Translations under genes and position numbers: made by a program
The notes under the pieces: model-generated
Databases searched by the model: none
Told to the model about the DNA's origin: nothing
The model's input: only the letters and a program-made list of their open reading frames with translations
Shown: piece after piece, positions 1 through 10,700 of the stretch
Numbering within the stretch: the stretch's first letter is position 1
Layout of the letters: every line of letters begins with the position of its first letter
NCBI GenBank assembly: GCA_900466945.1
Contig: UBNV01000014.1
Span: 22,706 to 86,705, forward strand
DNA: 64,000 nucleotides
Origin: Hyphomicrobiales bacterium
Lineage (GTDB): Bacteria; Pseudomonadota; Alphaproteobacteria; Rhizobiales; Rhizobiaceae
Reading direction: 5' to 3'

Positions 1-253
1 GGGTGCGGATCGGGCTGCTCGCCACGGGAGCGGGCGTGGTTTGGCCCCAGAAGGTGTCGAGGCCGGTCTCGTAAGCCGTGTGGTAAAGGCCGTTGACCAT
101 GGTGATGCAGACATCGAGGTGGTCATGCGGCACGATATGCGATACTTCGACGCCTACGGCCTTGATGGCCGAGCGGAAATCGAGCTGCCCCGCCAGGAGC
201 CGCGAAATGCCGAGATAGTGATCGAGCAGCGCTGACGGCGCGATCTTGAGCAT
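1..253 (-). CDS. Partial GAF-like N-terminal domain protein, probable regulator
   Basis: Only the first 84 codons lie in the window; the rest runs off the left edge. The ATG at 253 has a strong ribosome binding site (GGAGG five bases upstream). The visible N-terminus begins MLKIAPSALLDHYLGISRLL and contains a segment SHIVPHDHLDVCI that resembles the small-ligand-binding GAF fold of sensor kinases and LuxR- or Fis-type activators. No output domain is visible, so kinase versus transcription factor cannot be decided. It is transcribed divergently from the sugar ABC operon, with two inverted repeats between them, so a role as regulator of that operon is reasonable inference only. Confidence 0.5.
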   Translation of the reverse strand, partial: MLKIAPSALLDHYLGISRLLAGQLDFRSAIKAVGVEVSHIVPHDHLDVCITMVNGLYHTAYETGLDTFWGQTTPAPVASSPIRT

Positions 254-320
254 GATGTCCTCCCCGCGACCACTCCCACGGCCGCATCTCCTTCATAACA
301 CATCTCGATAGGGTGGTCGT

Positions 321-358
321 CCTGCGGGATCCCGCAGGCTGTTGCGTAATTCCCGCAA
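321..358. promoter_or_regulatory. Two adjacent dyads, candidate operator
   Basis: A perfect 18-bp palindrome CCTGCGGGATCCCGCAGG (321-338) is followed by a second dyad TTGCG-N7-CGCAA (342-358). Both contain the element TGCGGGA in opposite orientation, and their centres are about 20 bp apart, two helical turns. They lie in the 258-bp divergent region between the partial regulator and the sugar-binding protein gene. Confidence 0.45.
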
Positions 359-511
359 ACGTCCTGCCGTCCCCAACCTGTACAGGCGTCCCTGTTGCCT
401 CCATCCTGATCCTGCCGAGAAGAGGAACTCGGCGGGGAATTCAGACCGGGCCACGTCCGGCTGTTTGGAGGAAACCGGCGCCAAGAGCGCTGGACAACAG
501 GGAGTGAGATC

Positions 512-1528
512 ATGAAGACCAGCAGATACCTTCTGGCGAGCGCGGCACTTTGCCTTATCGCCACATCCATGCCCGCAATGGCCGATACCTCGGCCAAGAA
601 GATTGCCCTTTCGAACAACTATGCCGGTAATTCCTGGCGTCAGGCCATGCTGACCAGCTGGGAAAAGGTGACAGGTGAGGCCGTGAAGGCCGGACAGGTC
701 GCAGCCGCCGACGCCTTCACGACCGCCGAAAACCAGGCCACCGAGCAGGCAGCCCAGATCCAGAACATGATCCTGCAGGGCTATGATGCCATCGTGATCA
801 ACGCGGCCTCGCCGACGGCACTGAACGGCGCCGTCAAGGAAGCCTGTGACGCCGGCATCACCGTCGTCTCCTTCGACGGTATCGTCACCGAACCCTGCGC
901 CTGGCGCATCGCGGTCGACTTCAAGGAAATGGGCCGCAGCCAGGTCGAATATCTCTCCGGCAAGCTGCCGCAGGGCGGAAACCTGCTCGAGATCCGCGGC
1001 CTTGCCGGCGTCTTCGTTGATGACGAAATCTCGGCTGGCATCCATGAAGGCGTGAAGCAGTTCCCGCAGTTCAAGATCGTCGGCTCCGTGCATGGCGACT
1101 GGGCGCAGGACGTCGCGCAGAAGGCCGTGGCCGGCATCCTGCCAAGCCTGCCGGAACTGGTCGGCGTCGTGACCCAGGGTGGTGATGGCTATGGTGCCGC
1201 CCAGGCGATCGCGGCTGCCAACCGTCCGATGCCCGTCATCGTCATGGGCAACCGCGAGGACGAGCTGAAGTGGTGGAAGGAACAGAAGGACGCCAACAAG
1301 TATGAGACCATGTCGGTCTCGATTGCGCCCGGCGTATCCACGCTTGCTTTCTGGGTCGCTCAGCAGATCCTCGACGGCAAGGAAGTGAAGAAGGACCTCG
1401 TGGTGCCCTTCCTGCGCATCGACCAGGACAACCTCGAAGCCAACCTGGCCAACACTCAGGCCGGCGGCGTCGCCAATGTCGAGTATTCGCTCGAAGACGC
1501 CCAGAAGGTAATCGCGTCCGCCAAGTGA
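512..1528 (+). CDS. Sugar ABC transporter substrate-binding protein (CUT2/RbsB type)
   Basis: Periplasmic sugar-binding protein of 338 residues, the usual length for the ribose/galactose-type class. A signal peptide with a cleavage site after AMA (residue 24) starts it, followed by a two-lobed periplasmic-binding fold with ALSNNYAGNSWRQ near the mature N-terminus and the typical phrases NMILQGYDAIVINAASP and VVTQGGDGYGAAQAI. The ATG is preceded by GGAG seven bases upstream. It is the first gene of a four-gene transporter operon plus a lactonase-like enzyme. The exact sugar cannot be told from sequence; the neighbouring gluconolactonase-family gene suggests an aldose or its lactone. Confidence 0.9.
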   Translation: MKTSRYLLASAALCLIATSMPAMADTSAKKIALSNNYAGNSWRQAMLTSWEKVTGEAVKAGQVAAADAFTTAENQATEQAAQIQNMILQGYDAIVINAASPTALNGAVKEACDAGITVVSFDGIVTEPCAWRIAVDFKEMGRSQVEYLSGKLPQGGNLLEIRGLAGVFVDDEISAGIHEGVKQFPQFKIVGSVHGDWAQDVAQKAVAGILPSLPELVGVVTQGGDGYGAAQAIAAANRPMPVIVMGNREDELKWWKEQKDANKYETMSVSIAPGVSTLAFWVAQQILDGKEVKKDLVVPFLRIDQDNLEANLANTQAGGVANVEYSLEDAQKVIASAK

Positions 1529-1542
1529 TCGAATGGAAAACC

Positions 1543-1582
1543 TCCCCGGACCGTCCGGCCTTCGGGCCGGGCGGGATGGGGA
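1543..1582 (+). terminator. Intercistronic stem-loop after binding-protein gene
   Basis: CCGTCCGGCC (1551-1560), a TTCG tetraloop, then GGCCGGGCGG, with flanking CCCC/GGGG pairing. There is no T-run. It sits between the binding-protein and ATPase genes, where such hairpins commonly stabilise the upstream mRNA or attenuate downstream expression. Confidence 0.6.
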
Positions 1583-1615
1583 ACCCTTGGCGCATGAGTG
1601 AGAGAGTTGTTCAGA

Positions 1616-3082
1616 ATGAATGCCATGCTCGATAAGGGCGATGGACGGCCCGTCGTCAGCGTTACCGATGCAAGAGTGAGTTTCGGCGCGGTGAAGGCGC
1701 TTGACGGCGTCACGCTGGACATCGGGGCTGGAGAATGCGTCGGCCTCGTCGGCCACAATGGCGCCGGCAAATCCACCATCGTCAACGTCATCAATGGCGG
1801 GCTCAGCCCGCATGAGGGCACCATCCGGTACGGTCATGGCAGCGGGGGTCACGGCATCAATGCTGCGCGCGAGGCCGGTATTCGCTGCGTCTTCCAGGAA
1901 CTGTCGCTCTGCCCGAACCTCACGATCGTGGAAAACACCCGCGTGATGCATCGCAGCCTGAAAGGCTGGGGTTGGCGCAAGCGGGGTGCGGCCCTGATCG
2001 AGAGCAAATTGCAGGAAATCTTCCCGGGTCATTCGATCGATTGCCACGAGGCCGTCGGCACACTCACCATCGCGGAACGCCAGATGGTGGAGATCGCGAT
2101 CACCTTCTGTGAGATCGGCAGCCCTGTCCGTCTCGTCATTCTGGACGAGCCGACGTCGTCGCTCGATGCGCGGCTTGCCGAGCAGCTGCTCGCCTATGTC
2201 GAGCGCTTCGTCCGCGATGGCGGGTCTATTCTTTTCATCTCCCATATTCTCGGCGAGATACTCTCGGTCTCCAGCCGCATCGTCGTCATGAAGGACGGCA
2301 GGGTGGTCAGCCAGAGGCCGGCCGAGGAGTTTTCGGAACATGGCCTGATTGAGGCCATGGGCAGCGTGGTGAAGACGCGCGAGGGCCGCACACACCTGCA
2401 GAGGACGGACACGGCAAGTGTGCTGACCGCAGCGCCGGTGCGCGGACGCGGCCTCCCCTTCCAGGCCATGAAGGGTGAAATCGTCGGTTTTGCCGGTCTC
2501 GGCGGGCACGGCCAGACGGACATGCTGGTCGGCCTCTTCGAATCCCGAACCGGCAACTGGCTGCGGGCTGATGACCCCGAGGTCGCCTTCGTCGCCGGCG
2601 ACCGTGCGGTGAACGGCACCTTCACGCTGTGGAGTATTCTTCGAAACCTCAGCATTGGCATACTGCCAGATCTGTCGCGGCTGCAGACCCTGGATTTCAA
2701 TCGGGAGGAGACGCTAGGGCAGACCTGGAAGGATCGGATCGGCATCCGCACCCCCGACATGGACAATCCGATCCTGTCGCTCTCGGGCGGAAACCAGCAG
2801 AAGGTTCTCTTCGCCCGGGCACTGGCCAGTCGTGCACCAGTGGTCCTGATGGACGACCCGATGCGCGGCGTCGATTTCGGCACCAAGCAGGAGGTCTATG
2901 CCATCCTGCGTCAGGAGGCTGACGCCGGGCGGACCTTCGTCTGGTACTCGACCGAGATGGACGAGGTCTGCCTCTGCGACCGCGTCTATGTGTTCAACAA
3001 CGGCATGATCGTTGCCGAACTGAAGGGCGACGAGGTGACGGAAGAAAACATCCTCTCCGCCTCCTTCCAGGAGGCCGCATGA
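1616..3082 (+). CDS. Sugar ABC transporter ATP-binding protein (double ATPase)
   Basis: Energises the sugar importer; 488 residues comprising two ABC domains in tandem, as in RbsA/MglA. The N-terminal domain has a good Walker A (GHNGAGKST, about residues 46-54), a signature-like [11 protein letters not shown] and Walker [12 protein letters not shown]. The C-terminal domain has a degenerate P-loop ([11 protein letters not shown]) but an intact signature [15 protein letters not shown] and a Walker-B-like [10 protein letters not shown], which is normal for the family. I chose the ATG at 1616 because of the purine-rich GAGAGAG upstream; an in-frame GTG at 1598 is the alternative. It overlaps the next gene by four bases (ATGA). 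Confidence 0.9.
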   Translation: MNAMLDKGDGRPVVSVTDARVSFGAVKALDGVTLDIGAGECVGLVGHNGAGKSTIVNVINGGLSPHEGTIRYGHGSGGHGINAAREAGIRCVFQELSLCPNLTIVENTRVMHRSLKGWGWRKRGAALIESKLQEIFPGHSIDCHEAVGTLTIAERQMVEIAITFCEIGSPVRLVILDEPTSSLDARLAEQLLAYVERFVRDGGSILFISHILGEILSVSSRIVVMKDGRVVSQRPAEEFSEHGLIEAMGSVVKTREGRTHLQRTDTASVLTAAPVRGRGLPFQAMKGEIVGFAGLGGHGQTDMLVGLFESRTGNWLRADDPEVAFVAGDRAVNGTFTLWSILRNLSIGILPDLSRLQTLDFNREETLGQTWKDRIGIRTPDMDNPILSLSGGNQQKVLFARALASRAPVVLMDDPMRGVDFGTKQEVYAILRQEADAGRTFVWYSTEMDEVCLCDRVYVFNNGMIVAELKGDEVTEENILSASFQEAA

Positions 3083-4026
3083 CGAAGTTCTTCTCAGCTG
3101 ATGGCCTGCGCCTGCTGATCCCGGCCCTTTCGCTGGTCGGTTTGCTCGCCGCGGTCTTCTATCTCCAGCCAAGAGCCATGAGTTATACGGGGCTCAACCT
3201 GCTGTTCAATCTCGCGGTGCCGATCGCGCTCGCGACCATTGCGCAGATGCTGATCATGACGGTCAACGACCTGGATCTGTCGATGGGCACCTTCGTCAGC
3301 TTCGTAGCCTGTGTGACGGCGACCTTCCTGCAGTCGTCGCCCATGCTGGGTGTCCTCATTCTGATGGCAGCCATCGGCGTCTATGCGCTGATTGGTGTGA
3401 TGATCCATCTTCGGGATCTGCCGTCGATTGTCGTGACGCTCGGAATGAGTTTCATCTGGGGTGGGCTTGCCGTCCTTATCCTGCCGGCACCCGGCGGTGA
3501 GGCGCCTGGCTGGATCCGGACGATCATGACGGTCAAGCCGCCGCTGCTGCCTATGGCGATTGTCGCCAGCATCCTGATCGCCGTTGTCAGCCACTATGTC
3601 ATCATGCGCTCGTCCTTCGGTGTCGTCTTGCGCGGGGTGGGTGGCAATAGCCGCTCCGTTGCCCGGGCCGGATGGTCGATCATCGGTGCTCGGGCGGCCG
3701 TCTATGGTCTTGCCGGGTTCTTCGCGGTGCTCGCCGGCATGGCGCTGGTGGGGCTGACCACCTCAGCCGACGCCAATATCGCGCTGCGCTATACGCTGCT
3801 CTCGATCGCCGGCGTCATTCTCGGCGGCGGTGAATTCGTCGGCGGGCGCGTCTCGCCCATCGGTGCCGTTATCGGCGCGCTGACGCTGACGCTTGCGGGT
3901 TCCTTCCTGTCCTTCCTCAGGATTTCGCCGGACTGGCAGATCGGCGCGCAGGGCGCGATCCTGATCCTGGTGCTGACGCTGCGTCTTGCCCTCAATCGCG
4001 CCGAAGGCCGGAAGGGCAAGTCATGA
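3079..4026 (+). CDS. Sugar ABC transporter permease 1 (RbsC family)
   Basis: Inner-membrane permease of 315 residues, almost wholly hydrophobic with eight to ten predicted spans. The family-typical segment [22 protein letters not shown] (here [10 protein letters not shown], about residues 61-70) and the EAA-like loop region near [12 protein letters not shown] support a BPD_transp_2 assignment. Start and stop overlap its neighbours by four bases on both sides, indicating translational coupling. It probably forms a heterodimer with the next permease. Confidence 0.88.
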   Translation: MTKFFSADGLRLLIPALSLVGLLAAVFYLQPRAMSYTGLNLLFNLAVPIALATIAQMLIMTVNDLDLSMGTFVSFVACVTATFLQSSPMLGVLILMAAIGVYALIGVMIHLRDLPSIVVTLGMSFIWGGLAVLILPAPGGEAPGWIRTIMTVKPPLLPMAIVASILIAVVSHYVIMRSSFGVVLRGVGGNSRSVARAGWSIIGARAAVYGLAGFFAVLAGMALVGLTTSADANIALRYTLLSIAGVILGGGEFVGGRVSPIGAVIGALTLTLAGSFLSFLRISPDWQIGAQGAILILVLTLRLALNRAEGRKGKS

Positions 4027-4976
4027 CCCAGGCACTCTCCACACTCTTCTCCCGGACCTGGATCTGGTCCTTCATTGCCGCAGCCAGCGTCTTCCTCGTC
4101 ACCATCGTCTTCACAGGCGGGGCGAGCACCGTCGGTCTCGCTCAGGCGGCCCTCACCTTCGGAGCCTTCTCGGTGCTGGTCGGCCTCGGCCAGATGCTGG
4201 TGATCACGCTTGGTCCGGGCAATATCGACCTTTCGGTTCCCGCCAACATGACGCTTGCCGCGACGGTCTCGCTGAAGGTGATGAACGTCGAGAACAGCAT
4301 GATCCTGACCGGGCTTGTCGTTGCCATCGGAGTCGGGATCGCGATCGGCATCGGCAATTACGCGCTGATCAAGCTGCTGCGCATCCCGCCCATCATCGCG
4401 ACGCTGTCGATGAGCTTCATCGTGCAGTCGACGGCGATCTGGACAAACCGGGGACTGCGCATCAAGCCGCCAAGCTGGCTTGCCGACTTCACCACTTCTT
4501 CGACTGTGGGCGTCCCGAATGTCGCACTCGTCGCCTTGGTGCTCTCGGCGATCGCCTGGTATGTCATCAATCGCACCGTCTATGGACGCTCAATCGCTGC
4601 GATCGGCCAGAGCATCCGCGCCGCCCGCATGGCCGGCATCCCGATCGACGGCACGCGGCTTCTCACATACCTGCTCTGCGCCGTGCTCGCCTCGCTCTGC
4701 GGCTATCTGCTTGCCAGCTTTTCCGGCGGTGCGGCACTCAACATGGGCACGGAATATCTCCTGATGTCGATCGCCGTCGTCGTGATCGGCGGCACGGCGG
4801 TCGCCGGCGGCAATTCGAATGTTCCGGGGATATGGGGCGCCTCGCTCTTCATGTTCCTTGTCGTTTCGATGCTTAATACCTACGGCTTTGGAGCAGGGAT
4901 CCGCCTCATTCTCACCGGTCTCATCATCATCGCCGTCATCATGCTGCCGACCACGCGCAGCGTCGGCAAAACCTGA
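4023..4976 (+). CDS. Sugar ABC transporter permease 2 (RbsC family)
   Basis: Second permease of the importer, 317 residues, same family as the gene before it. It carries the related motif TLGPGNIDLSVPANM in the third hydrophobic region and IGQSIRAARMAGI in the cytoplasmic coupling loop. Two non-identical permeases plus one fused ATPase is a known arrangement for CUT2 systems. It is followed after 20 bp by the lactonase-like gene. Confidence 0.88.
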   Translation: MTQALSTLFSRTWIWSFIAAASVFLVTIVFTGGASTVGLAQAALTFGAFSVLVGLGQMLVITLGPGNIDLSVPANMTLAATVSLKVMNVENSMILTGLVVAIGVGIAIGIGNYALIKLLRIPPIIATLSMSFIVQSTAIWTNRGLRIKPPSWLADFTTSSTVGVPNVALVALVLSAIAWYVINRTVYGRSIAAIGQSIRAARMAGIPIDGTRLLTYLLCAVLASLCGYLLASFSGGAALNMGTEYLLMSIAVVVIGGTAVAGGNSNVPGIWGASLFMFLVVSMLNTYGFGAGIRLILTGLIIIAVIMLPTTRSVGKT

Positions 4977-4996
4977 AGCCCTGCCAGGATCGTCCC

Positions 4997-5908
4997 ATGG
5001 AAAACCCGCATTACGAGATCCGTGACCCCCGCTTCTGCGACCTGCTCGTGTCCAGCGCCGGCCTGGATGAGCTTTACACCGGCTGCCGATGGGCCGAGGG
5101 TCCCGTCTGGTTCAACGATGGCGGCTACCTCTTGTTCAGCGACATTCCGAACGAGCGCGTGCTGCGCTGGATCGAGGGTGCCGGAACCTCCGTCTATCGC
5201 GCGCCGTCACAGTTCATCAACGGCAATACGCGCGACCGCGAGGGACGGCTCGTGTCCTGTGAACACGGCGGGCGCCGCGTCATCCGCACCGAAATCGACG
5301 GGACGATCACCACGCTTGCCGATCGCTACCAGGGCAAGCGGCTGAATTCCCCCAATGACGTGGTGGTGACGTCGGACGGCAGCGTGTGGTTCAGCGACCC
5401 GTCTTACGGCATTCTCTCCGACTACGAAGGCTACAAGGCCGACGAGGAACAGGCGAGCCGCAATGTTTACCGGCTCGATCCTGCGACCGGCGAGCACTCC
5501 GTCATGGTCGACGACTTCCTGCAGCCGAACGGGCTCTGCTTCTCGCCCGACGAGCGCTTGCTCTACATCGCCGATTCCGGCGCAAGCCACAAACCGGACG
5601 CGCCACGGCATATTCGCGTCTTCGATGTGACCGAAGACCAACGCCTGACCAATGGACGCGTCTTTGCCCATATCGACAAGGGCATCCCCGACGGCATGCG
5701 GACGGACGTGGAAGGCAACCTCTGGTCCAGCGCCGCCGACGGCGTGCACTGCTTCCATCCCGATGGCACGCTGCTCGGCAAGATCCTCGTGCCACAGGCG
5801 GTCGCCAACCTGACCTTCGGCGGGCCACGCCGGAACCGCCTGTTCATCACGGCGTCGACCTCGCTCTATGCGATCTATACCGCGACGCGGGGCGCGCAGG
5901 TTCCCTAA
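4997..5908 (+). CDS. SMP-30/gluconolactonase-family sugar lactone hydrolase
   Basis: A 303-residue six-bladed beta-propeller enzyme of the SMP-30/gluconolactonase/LRE family, probably cytoplasmic as no signal peptide is present. Metal-site and active-site residues of the family are visible: Glu in GCRWAEGPVWF (about residue 34), Asn/Asp in LNSPNDVVVTSDGSVWFSDP and Asp in IPDGMRTDVEGNLW. It probably hydrolyses a sugar lactone made from the substrate of the upstream transporter. The actual lactone is not knowable from sequence. Last gene of the operon. Confidence 0.85.
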   Translation: MENPHYEIRDPRFCDLLVSSAGLDELYTGCRWAEGPVWFNDGGYLLFSDIPNERVLRWIEGAGTSVYRAPSQFINGNTRDREGRLVSCEHGGRRVIRTEIDGTITTLADRYQGKRLNSPNDVVVTSDGSVWFSDPSYGILSDYEGYKADEEQASRNVYRLDPATGEHSVMVDDFLQPNGLCFSPDERLLYIADSGASHKPDAPRHIRVFDVTEDQRLTNGRVFAHIDKGIPDGMRTDVEGNLWSSAADGVHCFHPDGTLLGKILVPQAVANLTFGGPRRNRLFITASTSLYAIYTATRGAQVP

Positions 5909-5920
5909 GTTGAAGTGTAG

Positions 5921-5952
5921 TATTGGCGCCTGCGCTCAGGCAGACGCCAATA
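5921..5952. terminator. Bidirectional hairpin between convergent genes
   Basis: TATTGGCG at 5921 pairs with CGCCAATA at 5945-5952, with an inner CCTG-CGCT-CAGG stem. It fills the 50-bp gap between the lactonase and allophanate hydrolase stop codons and probably terminates both transcripts. Confidence 0.7.
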
Positions 5953-5958
5953 GAACCC

Positions 5959-7758
5959 TTACTTCCTCGACGCGATATAGGCGCGCCAGCCGCCGAGACC
6001 CGTGACCTCCTGCGCGCCCTTGATGGCATAGGGTTCGCAGAGGAAGCCGGAGACTTGAGCGCCGTCGTCGAGCGTGACCTTGCCGATGCCGAGCGGTGCG
6101 GGGATGTTCTGGACGAAGCGGCCGAAGGCAGCGGGCGTGACTTTCCAGACTTCCACCTCAAGCCCTTGGCCTTCAAAGCCCGGCTCGCGGATCAGGCCAG
6201 GCTTCGGCGGCGTGGTATTCGGCAGGACGAAGAGGCGATAGTCGCCGGCCGTGCGGCAGGTCTTCACCAGCTTGCCGCCGGGGCCGGTCAGTTCGTGGTT
6301 CAGCGGCATGCCGCTCAGATGCGCGCCGACCACCATGATCGTGACAAGGCCATCGTCCGGTTCGGCGACCTTCGAGGCTTCCGGCAGGGCTGCAGTCTTG
6401 TCCTTGCCCATGCCGGACTGGGCCGCGCGGTGCATGGCATCGGCAAAGGGCGCCAGCGCATCGTCGGAGAAGGAGGGGCCGAAAAAGGTGACGCCGCTGG
6501 GCAGACCATCCGAACCAAAACCGCCGGGTACGGCGATCGCCGCATAGCCGAAGAGATTGGCGAAGTTGGTATAGCGGCCAAAATGGCTGTTCTTGACGAT
6601 CGGGTCTGCCAGCATCGCCTCGACCGTATAGGTGGTCGGCGAGGTCGGCAGCATTAGGACGTCGAGCTTCTCCCATTCGACAAGTGCCTTCTGGCGGAGA
6701 TGGCCGAGCTTGTACTGGCCCTCGAAAGCCGCGACCGCGTCGTAGGCGTTCGCGCCTTCGATGATGGTCCGCACCGTCGGGTCAAAATCATCGGCATTGG
6801 TGCCGATGAAGGCCTTCACTGCCGCCAGACGTTCGGCCACCCACGGGCCGTTATAGAGCAGTTCGGCCGCCTGGCGGAACGGCGCGTAATCGAAGGGAAC
6901 GATGGTTGCGCCGAGCGACTTCGCCCGCTCGATCGCCTGATCGTAGAGCGCCTCCACCGCCGTGTTCCCGAAGAATTCGCGCTCGGGTCCTTCGAGCACA
7001 CCGATGCGCAGGCCTGAACCCGGCAGGGCCACTGGCGACGCCTTGCGGGAATAAGGGTCACCGGCGTCATGGCCATCCATTACCTTGCGGATCGCGACAC
7101 CATCGCCGACGGTTGCAGCAAAGACCGTGACGACATCGACACTGCGGCAGGCCGGCACGACGCCGACATTCGGCACCAGGCCGGGCGTCGGCTTGATGCC
7201 GACGAGATTGTTGAAGGCGGCAGGCACGCGGCCCGAACCGGCGGTATCGGTCCCGAGCGCAAAGCTTGCGAGACCCGCCGCGACCGTGACCGCCGAGCCC
7301 GACGAGGAGCCACCGGAGACATAGGCCTTGTTAAAGACAGAGCGCGGCGCGCCGTAAGGAGACCGCGTGCCGTTGAGGCCTGTCGCGAACTGGTCGAGAT
7401 TCGTCTTGCCGATGACGATGGCACCCGCCGCCTTCAGTCTCGCAACGACCGCTGCGTCCTTCTCCGGCTGGTAAGCGAAGGCCGGGCAGGCTGCGGTCGT
7501 CGGCAGGCCGAAGACGTCAATGTTGTCCTTGACGGCAAAGGGCACGCCCCAGAGCGGCAGACTGTTCGGCTCCGGCGCGCGCTCCATCAGGGCCCTTGCG
7601 GCGGCCCGCAAGTCATCGTCCGGCGTCTCTGTGATGAAGACCGCCGGATCGTCGGAAGCCTTGCGGCGGGCGATCACCTCCTCCACCAGATCAAGGGGCG
7701 TGAGGCCGGCGGCATAGGCAGCCCTGAGCGAAGCGAGATCGAGAATAGTCGGCAGCAT
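5959..7758 (-). CDS. atzF: Allophanate hydrolase
   Basis: Amidase-signature enzyme of 599 residues that converts allophanate to two ammonia and CO2 (EC 3.5.1.54). The amidase core covers about residues 1-440: catalytic Lys in VPFAVKDNIDV, the Gly/Ser-rich stretch SGGSSSGSAV, and the nucleophile region GTDTAGSGRVPA. The C-terminal 150 residues form the extra domain typical of full-length allophanate hydrolases (ending LGGWRAYIASRK). Its start overlaps the stop of the carboxylase gene by one base, so the two are translationally coupled. It is the last gene of the guanidine/urea operon. Confidence 0.93.
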   Translation of the reverse strand: MLPTILDLASLRAAYAAGLTPLDLVEEVIARRKASDDPAVFITETPDDDLRAAARALMERAPEPNSLPLWGVPFAVKDNIDVFGLPTTAACPAFAYQPEKDAAVVARLKAAGAIVIGKTNLDQFATGLNGTRSPYGAPRSVFNKAYVSGGSSSGSAVTVAAGLASFALGTDTAGSGRVPAAFNNLVGIKPTPGLVPNVGVVPACRSVDVVTVFAATVGDGVAIRKVMDGHDAGDPYSRKASPVALPGSGLRIGVLEGPEREFFGNTAVEALYDQAIERAKSLGATIVPFDYAPFRQAAELLYNGPWVAERLAAVKAFIGTNADDFDPTVRTIIEGANAYDAVAAFEGQYKLGHLRQKALVEWEKLDVLMLPTSPTTYTVEAMLADPIVKNSHFGRYTNFANLFGYAAIAVPGGFGSDGLPSGVTFFGPSFSDDALAPFADAMHRAAQSGMGKDKTAALPEASKVAEPDDGLVTIMVVGAHLSGMPLNHELTGPGGKLVKTCRTAGDYRLFVLPNTTPPKPGLIREPGFEGQGLEVEVWKVTPAAFGRFVQNIPAPLGIGKVTLDDGAQVSGFLCEPYAIKGAQEVTGLGGWRAYIASRK

Positions 7759-10700
7759 TACAGATCCTCCAATACGACCAGGACATCGCCGGCCTTGACG
7801 TTACGACCCGGCCCGGCACGCAGGTCCCGGACTGTGCCGGGGGCATGGGCGGTGACGGTGATTTCCATTTTCATCGACTCGATGATGGCAAGCGTATCGC
7901 CAGCCTGCACGGACTGGCCTTCCTCGACCAGCAATTTCCAGACATTGCCGGGCACGGCGCTTTCCACCCCGAAGCAGCCTTCGGGGATATCGCCGCCGAG
8001 GCTGACGCCCGCGACATCATCGACCTGGAACGAGTCGAGCCCCTCGTCCTTCCAGCGCTTCCGCTCGGCCTCGAAGGCCGCCTGCTGCCCCTGCTTGAAG
8101 GCGCCGATGCTCTTTGCATTGCGGGCCATCTCCGCCTCGTAGTCGGCATAGGAGAAAGTGCCCTCCTCGATCCGGATCGGATAGCCGCCATGCGGGAAGG
8201 CGGCGCGGGCTTCCGTTAGCTCTTCATGGCTCACCGGGAAGAAGCGGATCTGGTCGAAGAAGTCGAGCAGCCAGGGCTTGTCCTTGGCGAAGACATCCGT
8301 CTGCCGCCAGGTGTTCCAGACCTGAATCGTGCGGCCGAAAAGCTGATAGCCGCCCGGCCCTTCCATGCCATAGATGCACATGTAGGCACCGCCAATGCCG
8401 ACGGCGTTCTCAGGCGTCCAGGTGCGGGCCGGATTGTACTTCGTCGTCACCAGCCGGTGGCGCGGATCGATGGGGGTTGCCACCGGTGCGCCGAGATAGA
8501 CATCGCCGAGACCCATCACGAGATAGGAGGCGCTGAAGATCGTGTCCTTCACCGCCTGCTCGTCGGGGAGCCCGTTGATACGGCGGATGAACTCGATGTT
8601 GGAGGGGCACCAGGGCGCGTTGGGGCGGACGAGTTCCTGATACTTGCGCATGGCCAGTTCCGCATCCGGATCATTCCAGGAGAGCGGCAGCCAGACGGTC
8701 CGGCTCGGCACCCTGACGGCGGAGACCGGAGGCAGACTTTTCTCGATCTCAGCGAGGGCGCCCAAGAGTTTGGAGCGAGACAGCGTGGTGCTGTCATAAT
8801 GGATCTGCAGCGAGCGGATGCCAGGCGTCAGATCGATCAGGCCCTGAAGTCTTGCCTCCTTGACCGCCTGCATCAGCAGATGGACGCGCATGCGAATGCC
8901 GATATCAAGCTGCATTGGGCCGTATTCGACCAGCAGATTGTCATCGCCCTGTCGGCGGTAGACGATGGGAACGCTGCCCGCCTCTGTCGCTCCGATGACT
9001 GCCGACCCGGCTGCTTCTGATATGCGCTTCACTGTCGGTCCCGCCAGCGGATCGCTTGCTCGGGCCACGGCATGAAACCGGATCTTATCCCCCGGCTTGA
9101 ACTGGCCCATCTTCCATTGCTCGTCGCGGGCAATCACAGCTGGGCAGACAAAGCCGCCCAGGCTTGGGCCATCAGGACCGAGGATAATCGGCATGTCGCC
9201 GGTGAAATCGATGGCGCCGATCGCATAGGCATTGTCATGCAGGTTGGAGGGGTGGAGCCCCGCCTCGCCGCCATCGGTGCGGGCCCATTTGGGGGCCGGG
9301 CCGATCAGGCGGACACCTGTGCGCGCCGAGTTGAAATGCACCTCGTAAGGTGTCGAGAACAGTGTCTCGATGTCTTCCTCCAGGAAGAAGTCGGGCGCGC
9401 CGTGCGGACCATAGAGCACGCCGACGAACCATTCGCGGGTCAGTTCCGCCGGCTCGGTTGCCGGCAGGACATCGGCCTGGTACCGGCGGGCCAGGCGCAA
9501 GACATGGCCTGCACGAAGCGTACCGGTGGCGTTGCCGCCGAATTGGCCGAGGCCGAAGGTGGCGCGGGAGCCCATGACCAGAGGCGCATCGAAGCCGCCG
9601 GAGACCGCCAGATAGGCGCGCTGGCCGGCACCGGTGATGCTGCCGATGGCCAACGTCTGGCCGGGTTTGACCTGGACCGCCTCATTATGGGGCAGCTCGA
9701 CGCCGTCGAGCTTCATCGGCATGACCGCGCCGGCGAGCGCGATCACCGTATCGGAGAAGAATTTCAGCACCGGCCCGGAGACGGTGAGCTCCAGGGCCGC
9801 CGTATGATCGTGGTTGCCAACCAGCCTGTTGGCATGGCGGAAGGAACGCTCGTCCATCGGGCCCGAGGGCGGCACGCCGACATGCCAGAGGCCGAGGCGG
9901 CCCGGGAGTTCCTGGAGGCTCGACTGCGCACCGGGGGCGATCACCTCGACAACATCGGGCACGAATTCGAAATCCTTCAAGGCCGTGGTTGCGACATCGC
10001 CGCTGCGGAACAGGTCGGAGGCGACGATGGCCTTCAGATATTCGAGGTTGGTCTCGATGCCGGCAAGGGAGGTTTTTTCCAGCGCGGAGGAGAGCGCCGC
10101 AATGGCCGTATCCCGATCCGCACCCGAGACGATGACCTTGGCCAGCATGGGGTCGTAGAAAGGCGTGACTTCAGTTCCCGTCTCCACCCAGCCGTCAACG
10201 CGGATGCCATTCGGGAAGACCACTTCGGTCAGCAGGCCGGCACTCGGGCGGAAACCGGCATGGGGCATTTCGGCATAGACGCGCGCTTCGATCGCCGCGC
10301 CCCTTGGCACCAGGTTTTCCTTGCCCGTCAGCACATCTTCGCCGGCAGCCTGGCGGATCATCCATTCGACCAGATCCACACCGAAGACAGCTTCCGTGAC
10401 CGGATGCTCGACCTGCAGACGCGTGTTCACCTCAAGGAAGTAGAATTCCTCGCGGGCGGGATCATAGATGAATTCGACCGTGCCGGCGGAGGCGTAAGCC
10501 ACTTGGCTACCGAGCGACACGGCGGCGGCGTGCAGGCGCTGGCGCACGGCATCGGACAGACCGGGGGCCGGCGTTTCCTCGATCACCTTCTGGTTCCGGC
10601 GCTGGAGCGAGCAGTCGCGTTCACCGAGCGCAATCACCCTGCCCTTGCCATCGCCGAAGATCTGCACCTCGACATGGCGGGCCTTGGAGACGAAGCGTTC

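Noticed and set aside
293..2509. Very long open frame on the minus strand across the sugar transporter genes
   Set aside because: It is antisense to a well-supported ABC operon with clear motifs and overlapping starts; high-GC codon bias opens such frames by chance and the product has no recognisable domain.
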